Source: Acidobacteriaceae bacterium
Lineage (GTDB): Bacteria > Acidobacteriota > Terriglobia > Bryobacterales > Bryobacteraceae
Direction of reading: 5' to 3'
DNA: 64,000 nt
NCBI GenBank assembly: GCA_019240405.1
Contig: JAFAYL010000013.1
Span: forward strand, 62,001 to 126,000
Made by a program: the position numbers and the translations under genes. Positions 62,296 to 64,000 of this stretch are shown piece after piece (the stretch's first letter is position 1; each line of letters opens with the position of its first letter). The notes beneath the pieces were generated by a model, which worked only from the letters and a program-made list of their open reading frames with translations, was not told the DNA's origin and did not search any database.

Positions 62296-64000
62296 CTAGC
62301 GCTTCACTTCTGTCTCGCAGAAGAGCACTGCGGAGTGTTCGATCATGTCGTACGGCTCTCCTTGTTTAATCGAACGGCGCTCCGTGCGCGCCGGATCGCG
62401 CGTATCAATGAGAACTTCCCAATTGCAGGCGCCTGTACAAGCCGGAAGATAAAACCGAATGTGCTCGTGATGCGGATTCAGGCACAATAGAAAACTGTCG
62501 TCAATAATCGGCTCGCCATACTGATCCACATCGTCCAACGTTCTTCCGCTGAGCCGCATGCCTAAACAGCGAACCCATCCTGCCTTCCACTCGTCTTCTG
62601 TCATGCGCTGACCATCCGGACGGTACCAGCCGACATCTTGAACATCCAGCCCATCGAGATGGCGCTCCTCGGCGGTGGGGCTGATGTCGCTATCTTGAAA
62701 GAATTTTCTTCTGTGGAAGTTCGGATGGTTTTTACGGAGCTGAATCAGGTTGATCGCGAATTCCGCTAACGCCTTCTTGCGATCGTCTGGATTCCAGTTC
62801 ACCCAACTGATTTCGTTGTCTTGCGCATAGGCGTTGTTATTGCCCCGCTGCGTGCGGCCGAGCTCATCGCCTGCAAGAATCATCGGCACGCCTTGAGAGA
62901 GCAACAAGGTCGTCAGCATATTGCGTTTTTGACGGTCACGAAGCTCGATAATTCGCGGGTCGTCACTCGGGCCTTCTACGCCGCAATTCCACGAGTAGTT
63001 GGCGTTTGTCCCGTCCTGATTGCCTTCGCCGTTCGCCTCATTGTGTTTCTGATCATAAGTAACCAGGTCCTGCAGCGTGAATCCGTCATGAGCCGTAACG
63101 AAATTGATGCTCGCCGAAGGCCGGCGCCCATCGCGCTTATATAGATCGCTGCTTCCGGTCAGACGATATCCGAGCTCGTGCAACTGGCCGTCGTCTCCCT
63201 TCCAATACCGGCGCACGACATCACGGTATTTCCCATTCCACTCGGCCCACAACGCAGGAAAGTGTCCCACTTGATATCCGCCCTCGCCGACATCCCAAGG
63301 TTCGGCAATCAGCTTGACTTTCGAAATCACCGGGTCTTGATTGATGACATCAAAGAACGCGGAGAGACGGTCGACATCGTGGAGCTCTCGTGCGAGCGCA
63401 GCCGCAAGATCGAAGCGGAATCCATCAACGTGCATCTCGAGCACCCAATAACGCAAGCTGTCCATCACGAGCTTGAGAACCTGCGGATGACGGACGTTCA
63501 GAGTGTTTCCAGTCCCCGTGTAATCCATGTAATAGCGAGGATTGTCCTCCAGCAGCCGGTAGTAAGTGGGATTGTCTACGCCACGAAAGCTGAGCGTCGG
63601 GCCCATCTGATTTCCCTCGGAGGTGTGGTTATAGACAACGTCAAGAACGACTTCAATGTTCGCGCGGTGAAGCTCGCGGACCATGGTTTTGAATTCGCCG
63701 ATTTGCTGGCCGCGATCGCCCGAGCTTGAATAGCGGCTCTCGGGCGAGAAGAAATTCGTCGTGTTGTATCCCCAATAATTCTGCAGTCCTTTATCGAGCA
63801 GAATTTTGTCATCGAGAAAGCTGTGCGTGGGCATTAACTCGATTGCCGTCACGCCAAGTTTCTTGAAGTAGTCGAGTATCGGCGGAGAAACCAGGCCTAG
63901 ATATGTCCCGCGGAGATTTTCAGGAACCTCCGGGTGCTCTACCGTGAAGCCTTTCACATGCAATTCATAAATGATGGAATCGTGCAAGTGAGTGTCCGGC
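62296..64000 (-). CDS. glgX: Glycogen debranching enzyme GlgX (5' part outside window)
   Basis: GH13 enzyme that hydrolyses alpha-1,6 branch points of phosphorylase-limit glycogen. The visible 568 residues start within the barrel ([14 protein letters not shown]). Seen: [16 protein letters not shown], the nucleophile region [15 protein letters not shown], the acid/base region [20 protein letters not shown], and [14 protein letters not shown], all landmarks of isoamylase/GlgX. The C-terminal beta domain ends at 62296. The frame stays open to the window edge, and the usual N-terminal CBM48 module (about 140 aa) must lie beyond it. It may supply linear glucans for TreY. Confidence 0.93.
   Translation of the reverse strand, partial: PDTHLHDSIIYELHVKGFTVEHPEVPENLRGTYLGLVSPPILDYFKKLGVTAIELMPTHSFLDDKILLDKGLQNYWGYNTTNFFSPESRYSSSGDRGQQIGEFKTMVRELHRANIEVVLDVVYNHTSEGNQMGPTLSFRGVDNPTYYRLLEDNPRYYMDYTGTGNTLNVRHPQVLKLVMDSLRYWVLEMHVDGFRFDLAAALARELHDVDRLSAFFDVINQDPVISKVKLIAEPWDVGEGGYQVGHFPALWAEWNGKYRDVVRRYWKGDDGQLHELGYRLTGSSDLYKRDGRRPSASINFVTAHDGFTLQDLVTYDQKHNEANGEGNQDGTNANYSWNCGVEGPSDDPRIIELRDRQKRNMLTTLLLSQGVPMILAGDELGRTQRGNNNAYAQDNEISWVNWNPDDRKKALAEFAINLIQLRKNHPNFHRRKFFQDSDISPTAEERHLDGLDVQDVGWYRPDGQRMTEDEWKAGWVRCLGMRLSGRTLDDVDQYGEPIIDDSFLLCLNPHHEHIRFYLPACTGACNWEVLIDTRDPARTERRSIKQGEPYDMIEHSAVLFCETEVKR

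Noticed and set aside
1-64000. tRNA, rRNA, CRISPR array or prophage
   Set aside because: No cloverleaf with T-loop sequence, no regularly spaced repeats of 24-40 bases and no phage structural or integrase genes were seen on either strand.

Overview
The window reads as a chromosomal segment of an Acidobacteriota bacterium, most likely a soil relative of Bryobacterales/Solibacter. This rests on the gene repertoire, not on a database match: secreted S53 sedolisins in tandem, extracellular carboxypeptidase-regulatory-like proteins, a very long sortilin/BNR-propeller protein, LigD, many TPR and Tat-exported proteins, and a dnaG-rpoD macromolecular-synthesis block. Coding density is high. No intergenic stretch exceeds about 250 bases, and I see no rRNA, tRNA, CRISPR array, intact insertion sequence or prophage.

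Layout. 1-7.1 kb: the end of an unidentified gene coupled to an iron-type alcohol dehydrogenase, an M16 peptidase, a TSUP permease, a Tat-exported glycoamylase-family (GH144-like) protein and an anchored protein of unknown role. 7.3-17.8 kb: information processing, with ligD divergent from dnaG-rpoD-nth, a BadF/N-acetylglucosamine-kinase-like ATPase, and treY. 18-25.5 kb: rplM-rpsI-rpsB-tsf-pyrH-frr, followed by a giant sortilin-like protein. 25.5-28.5 kb: a decayed mechanosensitive-channel remnant, then a three-gene sugar-phosphate operon (HUMPS-family aldolase/decarboxylase, Zn-type dehydrogenase, TIM-barrel isomerase). 28.6-41.8 kb: TadG-like vWA protein, sulfotransferase, MntH-UspA fusion, heptose epimerase, TPR protein, bifunctional PBP, proline dehydrogenase, alcohol dehydrogenase and a Tat-exported isomerase. 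41.8-45 kb: SpoIIE-type phosphatase, YceI protein and a coupled membrane-protein pair, ending in two tandem RNA hairpins. 45-53.5 kb: secretome region with two S53 peptidases, a YncE-like propeller and two coupled carboxypeptidase-regulatory-like proteins. 53.5-64 kb: aminotransferase, PfkB kinase, LolA/TPR-like protein, ClC channel with its MarR regulator, an ImuA-ImuB-like pair, an ECF-like sigma factor, and glgX running off the right edge.

How the genes fit together. DnaG, RpoD, L13/S9, S2/EF-Ts, UMP kinase and RRF form the growth core. TreY and GlgX (45 kb apart) both act on glycogen-type glucans. PBP1 and HldD serve the envelope. The S53 proteases, GH144-like protein and propellers suggest a life degrading external polymers. 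The most interesting unexplained items are the HUMPS/dehydrogenase/isomerase operon, the shortened and apparently non-catalytic ImuB with its ImuA partner but no DnaE2, the MntH-UspA fusion, and two tandem hairpins showing compensatory changes at 44.9-45.0 kb.
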